In this document: piece after piece, positions 49,323 to 60,867 of the stretch
How the letters are laid out: each line of letters starts with the position of its first letter
Numbering within the stretch: the first letter of the stretch is position 1
Origin: Ehretia macrophylla
Lineage: Eukaryota > Streptophyta > Magnoliopsida > Boraginales > Ehretiaceae
Assembly (NCBI GenBank): GCA_037974665.1
Contig: CM075765.1
Coordinates: 14,379,501-14,443,500, forward strand
Length of the DNA stretch: 64,000 nt
Reading direction: 5' to 3'
Made by a program: the position numbers and the translations under genes
The notes under the pieces: model-generated
The model's database searches: none
Told to the model about the DNA's origin: nothing
The model's input: the letters and a program-made list of their open reading frames with translations, nothing else

Positions 49323-49509
49323 ATCTTTTGTCTAGTGACCCCGTTAGTCCTTTTTAGTGATTTTGTTAAAAAAAATGACTGAAAACCCACATGATTATCA
49401 AGTTTCTCTTATTTTTCTCAAATTGCACGTGATTAGCACGTGCATTTCCAGACAAATTTTTAACAAAATCACTAAAAATAATTAATGGTATCATTCGGAC
49501 AAAAGATAA
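49321..49509. mobile_element. Fold-back (MITE-like) element at the right virus border
   Basis: Terminal arms of about 59 bp are inverted-complementary with some mismatches: TTATCTTTTGTC at the left and GACAAAAGATAA at the right, each with TTTTTAGTGATTTTGTTAAAAA or its complement inside. The core is about 80 bp. There is no coding capacity. The left end coincides with the virus junction, so target duplication cannot be judged. Confidence 0.6.
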
Positions 49510-51430
49510 GGTACTAAAATCACTTTTGAAGATAATGAACTTCTTTGTCAATCAAATCAGAGGCAGAGGATCAAATTTCAAAATGTTCATGTTTCGACTT
49601 CTAAAAGATTGTAACCATGACATGCTATTCTTTTCATCGCAACATTATGTTTAATTATGTTCACGTGCGTGTATGAGATTGAGCATAAATATATCCTCTG
49701 ATCCACAACAAAGTTTGCATTAATTCCTGAAGTAAAGGCAGAAATCCATCTGTCCACCTTAAGAGATCAAACAAATTAAAGCAGATAACCAATCACGTTC
49801 AACAAGAAATGATCACGCGAAATTTGATCCATTTTGGTCTATTTGTGATTGTTCTTTTTAATCGTAGTAAAACATGTTGTATCGTCTCTTGTTTTGTCTG
49901 AAAAATATCAAACAACCTAAATAATGCATCGAACTTGTAATGAACTTTTGCTACTACTGTATATTCAAATTAAGTTTATAAAATCAATTTCTTTCCTGCA
50001 GCCTAAATATTGCCTTAATTTAATAGAATGTTCATTGTAGAACTGAAAGTTTGTCTTAAACCTTACTATTTCACATTTCCAGTATCTGAAATGACGTGTC
50101 ATTCAACATGGTATAAATCACATCTTTCTTTTTCATGATAAATTTATTCCAATTGGAACATTTTATATGATTCAGAATACTCACTACTGAATTATGTAAA
50201 ATGTACCATTGATTTAGAAGAATACTCACTAATGACAAAAAAAAAAAAAAAAAAAGGAATACTCACTACTATTTTTAGTCGATTTGCAATGCCCTTGACT
50301 AGATCTCCCTTTAAATATTAAAAAAAAAAAAAAAACAACTATACTAGCTATATAGAAAAAAGTATACTTATTTCTCACGATATCTATGCTCTTGATTATG
50401 ATTATCAGTTGGTACCTTTCCCATGCTCTGTAAGAAGATTCACTACTATCAGTTGATTTGTAATACTCCTGATTATGATCATTAGATTTGATCATAATAA
50501 CCAAGAGATTATTGTGACAAATCATGTTCATCAACAAATGACCCAAAATTTTATCTTGATTTATTTCTGAAAGTAAATGATGCGAATTAAGGAAGTCGTT
50601 CATGAATATTAGGCAATCTTTATCATACGGGGTTTAGTAAGCCTAAGTGGTTTCCTCAAACAGACAACTCAGCTTTCTGTGTAGGAATATAACAATTTTT
50701 TTGTATAAAAACAGTGGGAGTTTTTAAATTCATGCATGGATTTGTAGCCTTCATCTTTATAAATATCTACACAAAGTTATTGTTTTTGAATTAATAGTAG
50801 CGCAACATACCGGTCCATGCATCTTACTATATATTACATGAAAAATTACACATTTTTATTTGTACGATTCATGCGATGTTTACGTTCTTGAAAATGTCTT
50901 TAATGGGCCGCCGTGGTGTGTCAAACTCAAGACTTGCTTTAGTTATAGTCAAGCTTATTTATGTTTTTCAAGAGATGACATTAAGTAGGATAATATGGTT
51001 AAAACTTGATATTTACTTTATAATGCATGAAATAAATACATATGTGTGGATATTGCTTGAGCCTTGTTATGTTACTGCGTTTTGGACGGGACAATATTTA
51101 ATGCACTTAGTTATGTCATTTGAATTTAAAATTGGCAAGATAGTCGAATTAGGTGAATGTGAGTAGAGTTGATATGAGTAATACTCTACTAGTTAAAATT
51201 AAGTTGACTCAATCGATTTTCAATCCTTTAGATAACGATTGGTATATTGAAATGTGGTTTGGAATGAAATGACATTTTCAACTCTTTTCGAATCACATGG
51301 TTAGTATGAAGAAATGAACTTGAAAATCTCATTCCCAATGTAATCTTATTTCCACGTATATAAGAATAGTAATTCCACAGCAAACACATGGAAATGTGTT
51401 TGGAAATTAACTTGACTATCATACCCCTAT
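49510..51430. other. Intergenic, no gene seen
   Basis: AT-rich with poly(A) runs near 50237 and 50320. The frames present (up to 124 codons on the minus strand) are low-complexity or have no protein-like pattern. The only notable item is the 46-bp sequence at 50623-50668. Confidence 0.5.
50623..50668. repeat. Second copy of the 46-bp filler
   Basis: Identical over 46 bp to 17867-17912 inside the viral array, 32.8 kb away and in the same orientation. Flanking sequences are unrelated. Confidence 0.9.
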
Positions 51431-52016
51431 ATTTCAATAATAATAATAATAATAACAAAAATAATAAAAAAAATAATAATATTTATTATTATTATTATAA
51501 AATATTATTTTTATAATAATTATTATTATTATAAAAATAAAATTAAAAGCAAAAACTAAAAATAAAATAAAAATAAAAGTAATAATAATAATAATAATCA
51601 ATAAAATTAAAATAATAAAATAATAATAAAAATAATGATATTGATTGAAATAATAATAAATAAATAAAATGAAATAAAAATAATAATAATACTAATATAT
51701 ATATATATTGATTAAAATGATTATTATTATTATTTGTAATAATTATAATAATAATAATAAAGATAAAAATAAAAACAAAAATAATAATAATACCAAATAT
51801 AATAATTATTATTATTGTAATAATAATAATAATTGTTGTTGTTGTTGTTGTTATTGTTGTTATTATTGTTAGTATTATTTTTATTTTGTTATTATTATTA
51901 TTGTTGTTGTTGTGTTGTTGTTGTTGTTATTATTATTATCATTGTTATTTATTATGTTTATGTTGTTTACGGTTATATTCATATTTATTTTTATTTTTAA
52001 TACTATAATAATAAAG
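51431..52016. repeat. Long (AAT)n/(ATT)n low-complexity tract
   Basis: Nearly 600 bp almost entirely of AAT, ATT and GTT triplets with interruptions. A-rich sequence on the left and T-rich sequence on the right could fold back. The flanks (ATGAACTTGAAAAT at 51314 and ATTTTCAAGTTCAT at 52093) are inverted-complementary, so the tract may be the expanded core of a MITE-like element of about 0.9 kb. Confidence 0.75.
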
Positions 52017-52199
52017 GGCAATCCTATCATTTATACAAGGCATTCTCATAACTATTTTTCATTCCTAGAACATACCAAGCATGTTATTTGCATTTTCAAG
52101 TTCATTCCATTCTCAGTTTAATTTCATTATTTGACTAATTTCATTCTTGTCCAAATTTATTCTAATATACTAATTATTACCTTAGAAAATAAGTCAAAT

Positions 52200-53841
52200 C
52201 AGACTGGGTGAAAATAGAGAGCCCAATCCATAGGCCCCAAATGATCTTTCACATAATATATGGACAATATCTTTTCAGGTATCTTCCTCTGTTGCAAACC
52301 TTTGTCTATTGACTTATTACTTGATTTTATTGTCAAATTAAATAAGTTTAAAAGTACGTAATCCCATTATTCATTTCCATAAAATATTTTCTCTCTTCTT
52401 TTTCAATTTTCTTTCCATTTCCTTCTTTTTCATCTTTTTCCTTATTATTTTCCCTTTTTGTTTTCTCACCATGGTATTCACCCTCTATATTAATGGCAGG
52501 TGCAAATATGACATCATGTATATATTACATTTGATGGATACGCGTTCACTGATTCATGATATATATTAGATTACCAATTGCTTTGGTTCTTAATAATTCT
52601 CTACACGTAGTATAATTGTAGGTACATGGGAGCACTGTATATGATAGCTTGAGTCAATAATTTTCTCCAATAGTTATTCTCAAACTGCGGTGCTGATTCC
52701 ATTGCGATAAAAATTTATTAAGAGAATAGAGTTTTATAACGTATGATCAATGACGTGGGTATTTATCTAGCAGAGTTTAATCACCGGATTATTTGACATA
52801 ATTCTATTATTAATTGGTAAATCTCCAGATGCAATGTTATACTTCACACATACACTTAGTCAGTTAAGGACAAAATTTTAAAGTAATAAAGAGTATCGAA
52901 TTCACGACCTAACAAAAAAAAATTTACCCTATTACTGCTAGATCATTCCCCAAGTACCTCAAGTTTGAAATTTTAAAGTAAGAAAAAATATCTAAGTTGT
53001 TGTAGACTGTCGTTCTTTCTATCTTTTTAATGGGCTTAGTACTAAAAACACCACGAATTCAACATCTACAAAAATAATAAGAAAAAACAAAGAGAAAGAG
53101 GAAAAAGAAAACAGCAAGATGAGCAAGAAGTCCCCCATTAGAAACTCCCACGAATAACTGCGCTCGCTATTCTTTTACACCTAATATGTCAACTTCTACT
53201 AGCAAGCAAAAGTATGTGTAGGTCTTTAATTGCTTTAACCTCTTTTTTTTTCTGGTAAAGTATTTTAACCTCAAAATGTCAAAAAAAAAATAGAATATTT
53301 TAAGATCAAAGTAAAAATAGGATGCTTTTCTATTCTATGGCATGTAGAAAACTTACATTCTAAACTACATTGGCTTGGATATACCATTCTTCCCACATTG
53401 AAAAAAAATTACAAACTCTTCAAAATTACATTATAAGATCTTGCGCTATTTCGGACCCCCGAAACCTCCAAATTTTTCTTTTAACATATGTAATATTCTT
53501 TTAAAAAAAATGCTATGGCTCCATTAATTTGTTTTCTACAACAAAGCACAACAACATTAATTCCCTATACGCCAAGGAGTTGTTATTATAGTAAAATCAG
53601 TTACTCAACCATGTTCAATTTGATTTGAAGCACGATAGGTATATAGCTAACAGATTTTATAACAATTCTTTAAATAGGGTGATATGTAATGAGTGAAATA
53701 TAGATGATAATATTCTACGTTGGATAGAGATGTAATTGTGTAAAACTTATACATAGACAGTTTTCGGGTATTAATGAAATACTTATTCATTTAACAAAAA
53801 AATATATATATATAAAATACCATAAATCACGGATTAGAACT
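52200..53841. other. Intergenic, no gene seen
   Basis: AT-rich. It contains one member (about 53446-53570) of a dispersed repeat found again near 58015-58190, with shared text ACATATGTAATATTCTT, TATGGCTC and TCTACAACAAAG. No coding frame is evident. Confidence 0.5.
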
Positions 53842-53846
53842 CACAT

Positions 53847-56800
53847 TGTGACGCCCGAGAATTTTATCACACATATTTTAAATAACTGTTGCATAAACTA
53901 CTTGTGTATTTTACGTGCATTTCTTATCTTCTTTAATTGTTTATTTCTAAGGGACTATTCATAAAAAAATTTACTGTCTCGGATATGCAATTTAATATTT
54001 TTTCCTAGGTCATATGACATTTAGAAGGAATCGAGACCTAGTTATTTTGGACCTTCGAACTTGGGAGCGTGCATTTGAAAAATAGTTTTCGCGCCATTTG
54101 AATAGTGTTACGTACGTAGACACTAGTTTTGAGTTAGCTAGCAATTAATTAGAATTCTAAGTCCATTTGACCATAATTAGAGGCATTTGACTTAGATTAA
54201 ATGCATATATACATACCTATACTTCACATACAATACATACATGTCATCTAATCAACAAAAACAAAAGCAAAAAATACCCATCTTGTCCCCCCCATACCCG
54301 ACGGCAATAAGGAAGGAAAAGGAGAAGAAAAATTGTTCCACCATTGCATCTTAAGCTCATAGCATGACTTTGGGAGGTTTTTGAGCACCTAGGAGCTTCT
54401 ACTTCACACCTACATCTTCATACATGTGAGGGAGTTTCATTTTTGTGAAGTTTAAAGTTGTTGCATCTTTGTTGAATTTTTTGATTTGTTGATTATAGCT
54501 CTAATAGTTGTTATGAATGCATATTATGTGTTTAATAGACGCTATAGAGTTAACTTTTGAAGCTTGTTATCAAAGTTTATGGTTGAAAGTTGAGATTGAA
54601 TAAAAGAGATGATGAATAGTGCTCATTTTAGGGTTTTGAATAAAATTTGCTAATTAGCTTGAATTGAGACTTCAATTAGATGCTCTAGGCCCTAGTGAAA
54701 CTAGTTGAAAGGTCACGTGAAGTTAAATCACCCAAAACCGAGCTAAATTGCGAAATTAGTCGACTTTAAAAAGATGATTTTTCCCGTTGTGTAATCCGGG
54801 CACGTTTGGGTTATGGTTTGGGTATCCTTGGGGAATGGAAGCACTTATGGTGCCTTCGTTGCGTGTAATTGGGGTCCGGATAGGGTAGTCGTAGTTCAAA
54901 CCCGCTCGGGGCCTTCCTGAGCTTTTGTCTCCAAAGCGGATTTTTATGGCTTTAATAGGTGACCTTTGATATCCTTAGGGATGTAGTATGGTGGGTTTAT
55001 AGAATCGGAGTTTTGAATTTCGTATGGAAGTAGAATTGTCTAGTTGAAAAAGGGGACTTTCGAACGAAGGTTTGAATTTGTCATGTTTGAATAGCTAGAT
55101 GACCTTAGACGTGTTAGGAAGCCTCTAAAATGTAATTATGGCGTGGTTTAGTTAATCGAATTAGGTAACTATAGTTCAAATCACTTAAGGAGCTTTTTGG
55201 TGTTTTTGTGTAATCATGCTTGGAAATGTGAGTTCATGGCATTTAAGTGTATCAAAATGTAGCTAAATAGGATTGGTAAAGTTAGATTTGAAGTTTCATA
55301 TCGTACGTGAAGTTTAGAACCTAATTTGTAAGCAATTGGAAAAGAGTTTTGTTAGAATTTATATGAATTGGTTGAACTTGTTGCTTAGTTAGTTAATTGG
55401 ACTACTTAATTGCTATATTTGATTTTTAATTGAGTTATATATGATGTATTGAGTAAACAAGTATGATAATGACTTTTAGAACATGTTATAGTTGAATTAT
55501 ATTTAAGTGTTAAAGTAGTTGTCTTGATTGGAAGTTTAACTTGATATTCCTTGTGGTATAAAAGAAATTAAGTTAGTTAGGAAGTTTAACTTGTTAGATT
55601 GTAACGTAGCTAATGCCCTTGCAAGACTAAGAAAATGCTTGAGAATCATTTGTGTGATTTCTTGGGCTATGTGACAATATGATATAAAGGTGATTATATA
55701 TAACTTCTATTGTTGTGGATTGAGTTAAGCAAAAGTTAAGTTAAGTTAGAAATTAATATAGATAATTGCTAAAGTGCTAAACTCATATGAACACGCTAGG
55801 ATACATGTCCAAGCTAGTTCGAGGAGGTTGGGGTAATCAGAGCTATTTTCTTGCATATTTAGTCGGATCCAAGGTGAGAGAGTCTTCATTCCTTTTGTGC
55901 ATATTATCTTATTTTATTATGTGATTTAATCTAAATGGATAAAGTCTATATGTACTATTTTCATGCTATCTTGCGAATTACTTGAATTAGTTGTAAGGGA
56001 AATTGTTTATAATTGCTCTCTTTGATTATCAAATGTGTTATATGTATGGGGTGAGGCTAGCCTACTTTGCTACCTCCCCACTTGATTTGAAAATGAGATT
56101 CATGATTCGTTACTCGGGGTTGCGTAACCTTTTCGGGCATGGTAGTGTCGAGTAACACGGGCGGCGTCGGGCTTGTCGTGCTCCCTCGGCTACCATAGTT
56201 TCCCAGTCCCTTCTCGCTGAGGCATACTCCCCTACTCCAGAGGCGTGGTTCACCTTGTTGGGGCATACGAACCTACCTCAGGAGATATGGGTCATAAGAT
56301 CGGGATACATCCGGAGTATCCCAACTTGTTGGTGTATAGGTTTGTCGGCACTTGCGTGAAGTTCGTGGCTCGTGATTGAAGACTTGAAGTGGAACTGTAT
56401 CATTTTTAATGTGATTATTTACTTGGCTATTAAACCTTGTTGGTTTATGTTGTATATATATGATTTCTTGTGTATGCATATCATAATGCACGCCCGGTAT
56501 GTTGCATCACCTCCTTCATTGAGTAACTTGGTTACTCATTCCTCTTTTCAACATATTTCAGGAAAAGCTAAAGATTGGATTGTCTCATGTGTTATCTGCT
56601 TGCTCTATCAGTGTGTAAAACATGGAAGAATGTGATCATGATATGCTTGTATTGTATTTGAGACTTTGTGCCCATGTATGTATTTATGTTATATCAAGGA
56701 ATGTAATATTAAAGTTTTAGTTTTGTTTGATGATTAGGTACTAGTGGGCTTGTAATATCTTCTATTTGCTTTACTTTATTACTTAGTAATGCATGCTTGT

Positions 56801-57182
56801 ATGGACGATGAAAACTCGTTAGTTGGTTGGACACAAATTATAAGAAAGCTTAATTGATAATATAGAGAGGTATGACAAGTGGATTAAAAAGATAGAACTT
56901 CAATGGATTTAATTTTGCATGCTTGTGTGATATGTTGTTGGGTTCCAAGACTCGGATGGCCCTGATCAGCTGGTTGGCTTTATGAATCTTGAAAGCGAGG
57001 TTGTATGAATGGTTGATTGTGATTCAGGTCTTGTATGTGACTGTTGGCAGGTTTCTAGATAGACTTATATATAGGAAAAACTCCGTCCGTTTTTCTCTAA
57101 ATTTTGTGTCCGGATTTAGATTTGGGTTGAGTATAGTTTGGTTAATAGAAATCCCGATTCCGTGAAGGATTGGGGCGTTACA
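53847..57182 (+). mobile_element. 3.3-kb solo LTR (probable Ty3/gypsy), CACAT target duplication
   Basis: Begins TGTGACGCCCGAG and ends GGGGCGTTACA. It is flanked on both sides by CACAT (53842-53846 and 57183-57187). TG...CA ends and a 5-bp duplication fit an LTR retrotransposon. No second LTR, primer site or gag-pol lies between the ends, so a solo LTR left by recombination is the simplest reading. The terminal CGCCC pattern and size recall Tekay/Del-type LTRs, which is inference. Frames inside are short and not protein-like. A related end lies at 1-377. Confidence 0.8.
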
Positions 57183-57424
57183 CACATTTAATGAGAATAT
57201 CATCAATGCATAATTAGAAATCATAACCATATATCTAGCCAATCGAATTTGAGACTAAAACGTCTCGAGACCTCAATTTTAACTATAGGTTGAGGCCTCG
57301 ATGGCTACTTAAATGTCACACACCAATTGTATTAACTTGTGTTGAATCATTGTATTAAACTGGTTGACATTTTGCCAAAAAAAAAAACTGGTTGGCATCT
57401 AGTTTAAACAAGATACATTGCCAG

Positions 57425-57655
57425 CTTGTGTGGACCCAGAGGCGGATGCACATGAAAGTAATTGGGGGTTGTAACTTCAGTAATTCAGAAAAATGTTAAA
57501 AATTTTATGTATTTTTTAAAAAAAAATTAAATATTCATGTATTTTTAATTAAAAAAATTAATTAGTCCTCACTAAAAAATATATATTTATATATTTAAAA
57601 AATTATGTGTTTTAATATCTATTAATAAAAATTTCTGAATCCGTGATTGTGTGGA
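57425..57655. repeat. Diverged MITE-like repeat
   Basis: Opens with AGAGGCGGATGCAC and closes with TTTCTGAATCCGTGATTG, with an AT-rich middle. This resembles small non-autonomous DNA elements with GAGGCGGATCC-type ends. The region at about 59990-60225 (GGCAGATG...TGGATCCCGCAATG) looks like a relative. Ends are degenerate and no target duplication is clear. Confidence 0.4.
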
Positions 57656-57802
57656 CCTATAATCAAATAATGACCCATGTGAAGTGGACCCGGTTGTTGA
57701 ATAAGAATAGCATTTCTTCTTACTATTTATAATTTAGTTGGACAAAAGAAGATGATTATTCCAACCTGCACTTTAGCGGAATAACCACAAAATGACAAAA
57801 AT

Positions 57803-58002
57803 TGCCTCAGGTGGAAGCTCAGTTGGTAACGTTGAGAGGATATCCCATGCTTGGAGTGGGTTTGATCCTTTATGCTTCAAGGCTTTTTGTCTGATTCGAT
57901 ATATGCGTTGGGACATACCATTATATTCAAAGTTTAATGAGATATAGTGAATCCAAAAATTTGTCTGTCAATTGTTTCTTGTCATTTAAAAAAAAAAAAA
58001 AA
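57803..58002 (+). mobile_element. tRNA-derived SINE
   Basis: A pol III A box-like TGGAAGCTCAGTTGG near 57812 and a B box-like GGTTTGATCC near 57859 have tRNA spacing. A roughly 110-bp unrelated body and an A-rich tail follow. ACAAAAAT occurs at both sides (57795-57802 and 58003-58010) as a likely target duplication. It has no coding capacity and would depend on LINE machinery elsewhere. Confidence 0.75.
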
Positions 58003-58014
58003 ACAAAAATCATT

Positions 58015-58190
58015 TGTTCGATCTTGTGGCCCCTACTTCTAGGGACTGAGGCAGGGGACTGAGGGAGTTCAGACCTCTCCAAACCTCTAATTTTTTATTT
58101 TACATATGTAATATTCTTTAAAAAAAATATTATGGCTCTACTTTTTTTTTCTACAACAAAGAACAGCAAACTTGATTGTCTTTCTACTTT
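58015..58190. repeat. Dispersed repeat, second copy
   Basis: Shares GATCTTG, CCAAACCTC-like text, ACATATGTAATATTCTTTAAAAAAAAT, TATGGCTC and TCTACAACAAAG, in order, with about 53440-53570. It is unclassified, probably a non-autonomous element. 58200-59340 shows nothing recognisable. Confidence 0.5.
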
Positions 58191-59340
58191 TTCGATTGAA
58201 TTTTAATTTTCTAATATAAAATTTTTGACTTCGCCCTGCATACTTTCTACGGATATGCACGTTTCGTCACTTTGAAAGTATCCAACGGGTTCTAACCAAA
58301 AAAAAAGTATCCAAAGTGTGAACTTTTTTTTGTTTTGTTATTATCAAAAGTGTGAACTCACTAATTCTTTATTGGCAGTGATATCAGAGGCTCGTGAAAT
58401 CCTACTGCCAAGTTGAAATCGTATTCTTCAGGCTTTCTAAGATCCCACCACGTTTACAGAGCATGCAGAGATAGTTCCATTTTAACGGCTTTTGGAATTC
58501 TTTAAAATATACGACAAAAAAAAAAATTTCTTTAAAATAATGTGCTTTGGAATTTACTTTATTTTTTCTGTTCATATTCAATTTAAAATAGGAGTAGTGA
58601 GCTATCAGAGCTTTTGAACAATAAAAAAAGAAAAAAAAAAGTATAAGAGCTTAAAAATTAACGAAAAGCTATGATGAAGCAAATGGTAGATAATCTTGTT
58701 TTGGCTCTTCTTATTTTTTTACTCAACCTATCCTTGTTTCCCTCGTTTTTCTTCTTTTTTCTTTTTTTTTGTTTTTATCTTTTCTGAGTAATGTTTTATG
58801 CATGTTAATTACCCTTTCACCATTTTATATTCTTTTTTAGGATAAATATTTATTTATAGAATATTAAATCTCTCATATATAGTGTAAAAATTCTATTATG
58901 TAAGAAAGTATTTGTTATTAAATCAGACGATTAATCAAATACTTGACACCGTCATGAAAAGTTTTTTTCTTTTTGCATGTTTCTTCCTTTATTTTCAGAC
59001 TCTTAGTTATTATTACTTTTTCAAAGGGAATTGATTTCTCCTCTCCACAATTTACATCTTGAGCTCTAACTTTTGTTTTCAAAATTTAGAGTTGATATTT
59101 GCGCCCTCGCGTTATATCTATCTTTCTTTCTTTGTGAATTATAACCTATTTATGATTTTTCATTTTCAAGATTTCTCATGTAAAATCTAAACTTATTTTC
59201 TTTTACTTTGGACATGATTTGGCAACTACCTCATTAAAATATTTTTGTTTATATATGGAGACCCAAAATGTCAAATGTCAAATGCCACATGTGAGAGAGA
59301 AAGCAAGAGATTAAGCTCATATATGTATGTATATGCGTGG

Positions 59341-59460
59341 ACTTTAGAATTTCTATTTTCGCAAGTTTTTCTATTATATTTTTCATCAACTAAATATAAC
59401 ATTTTAGAATTTCTATTTTCACAAGTTCTTCTATTATATTTTTCATCAAATAACTACAAC
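59341..59460. repeat. 60-bp tandem duplication
   Basis: 59341-59400 and 59401-59460 are two copies of one 60-bp sequence (TTTAGAATTTCTATTTTC...), about 85-90% alike. Confidence 0.85.
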
Positions 59461-59989
59461 ATTAAAGCCCACAACTTGTTTGACCCAAAAAAAAAAAAAA
59501 AAACAGCCCACGACTTGGAAGTAAATTCTAACCAATTTGCACTAGCATTATTAATATTCCCGAGAAGTGGAAAAAAAAAAATTACTCCGATGATAGAAGG
59601 AGCAATTTATTTAGCAAGATACTTTAAATTATCATTTTTGTGAATTGAAGAATATAATTACTAAACTTTGTTGAGGGAGTACATATAATTTATCCCAATC
59701 TATTATATATATATATACACAATGATTGGAGATTATCATTTTGTCAGGATAATCAAAGAGGGAAAATTGAGTTCTCCTGTACTAGTAAGGGGGACAAGAT
59801 TATTATTTATCATTTTGTCTTCCACATACAAATTCACTCTTCACACACACAAATAATATCTATGTTGGTCGTCAAAAAGTCTTTTTATAGGACTGGACAC
59901 AAAGTAACGTGAAAGAAAAATATATGACATGTGAATATATGTAAAAAAGAGGTTTTATCACTTATTTCATATAAAAAAAAGAATAGGAT

Positions 59990-60225
59990 GCAAAGGCAGA
60001 TGTAATAAGGGGCCAGCGGGGATTGCAGTCTCCACTGACCCCAAAAACAAAATTATAAAAAGTGAGTTAGAATTATATTTTTTTTGAAAATATATGTATT
60101 TTTAAAGTATTTTTAGGTTAAAAATCTATTTAATCCCCACTGAGCAAACAAATATTCATATATTACTGTTAAATTATATATTTTTGTCCCTATTGAACAA
60201 ACATTTTGGATCCCGCAATGATGTA
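59990..60225. repeat. MITE-like remnant
   Basis: Has the same style of ends as 57425-57655 and an internal inverted pair around GGGGATTGCAGTCTCCACTG. It is degenerate. The remaining DNA to 60790 is AT-rich promoter-flanking sequence. Confidence 0.3.
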
Positions 60226-60790
60226 AGATATAAAAGATAGTTTGCCATTGTCAATTTTCTTTTTCCAAAAGGTACTAGATAGTCTAGGCTATGCTCTCTT
60301 GACAAAAGAGAAAAAAAAAAAAAAAAAAACAGAAGATGTTGTCTTTTACTCTTCTCATACCTATTGTGCACGTGATCATTAAAAAATAGGTAAATGGCAA
60401 AAGCATCAATTGGATTGAATTGTTTCTTTTATTGTTTATAACTTTTTATTTAAAATTTGGCACAATTTAATTACTTACGCGAAAACAATATAAGTCTTAA
60501 CAGTGTGAAAGTATTGCGTAATATCATATATTTTAAACGAAAATTGTAACACTAGAATAAATATTCCATCACAGATCTTGTATACAGCATTTTCTTACCA
60601 AACATGGAGAAGATCAGGTTGCGCAATGTTCGCATTAGTAAAGAAATCAATCATGATCGTAACGTGGATCTCAATGACTTTTGATCGTCCCTTTTTGGAC
60701 TATTCTATAACTTTTTTCACCACACATGAATCGCCCAACAACAGTAATGTAATAAGTAGTAACACGTAATACACACAGCCAGACATGCAT

Positions 60791-60798
60791 TATAAATA
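60791..60798 (+). promoter_or_regulatory. TATA box of the annexin gene
   Basis: TATAAATA, 70 bp before the ATG at 60868. The leader is rich in CACA. ACGT-core elements (AACGTGG near 60661, ACACGTAA near 60762) lie upstream and could be ABRE-like, which is speculative. Confidence 0.7.
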
Positions 60799-60867
60799 GA
60801 CACCAAGAGATCACCACACAGACACAGAAACACGCATAAGCACATCACATAGACAAGATCATCAAGA

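Noticed and set aside
50876..51166. 96-codon frame right of the array.
   Set aside because: AT-rich, with no domain-like pattern, promoter or splice context.
56057..56635. Short frames inside the 3.3-kb LTR.
   Set aside because: They are 60-90 codons, on both strands, without protein-like conservation. LTR sequence explains them.
59245..59643. 132-codon frame upstream of annexin.
   Set aside because: It spans a 60-bp tandem duplication and poly(A) runs, and the protein is repetitive and unlike any family I know.
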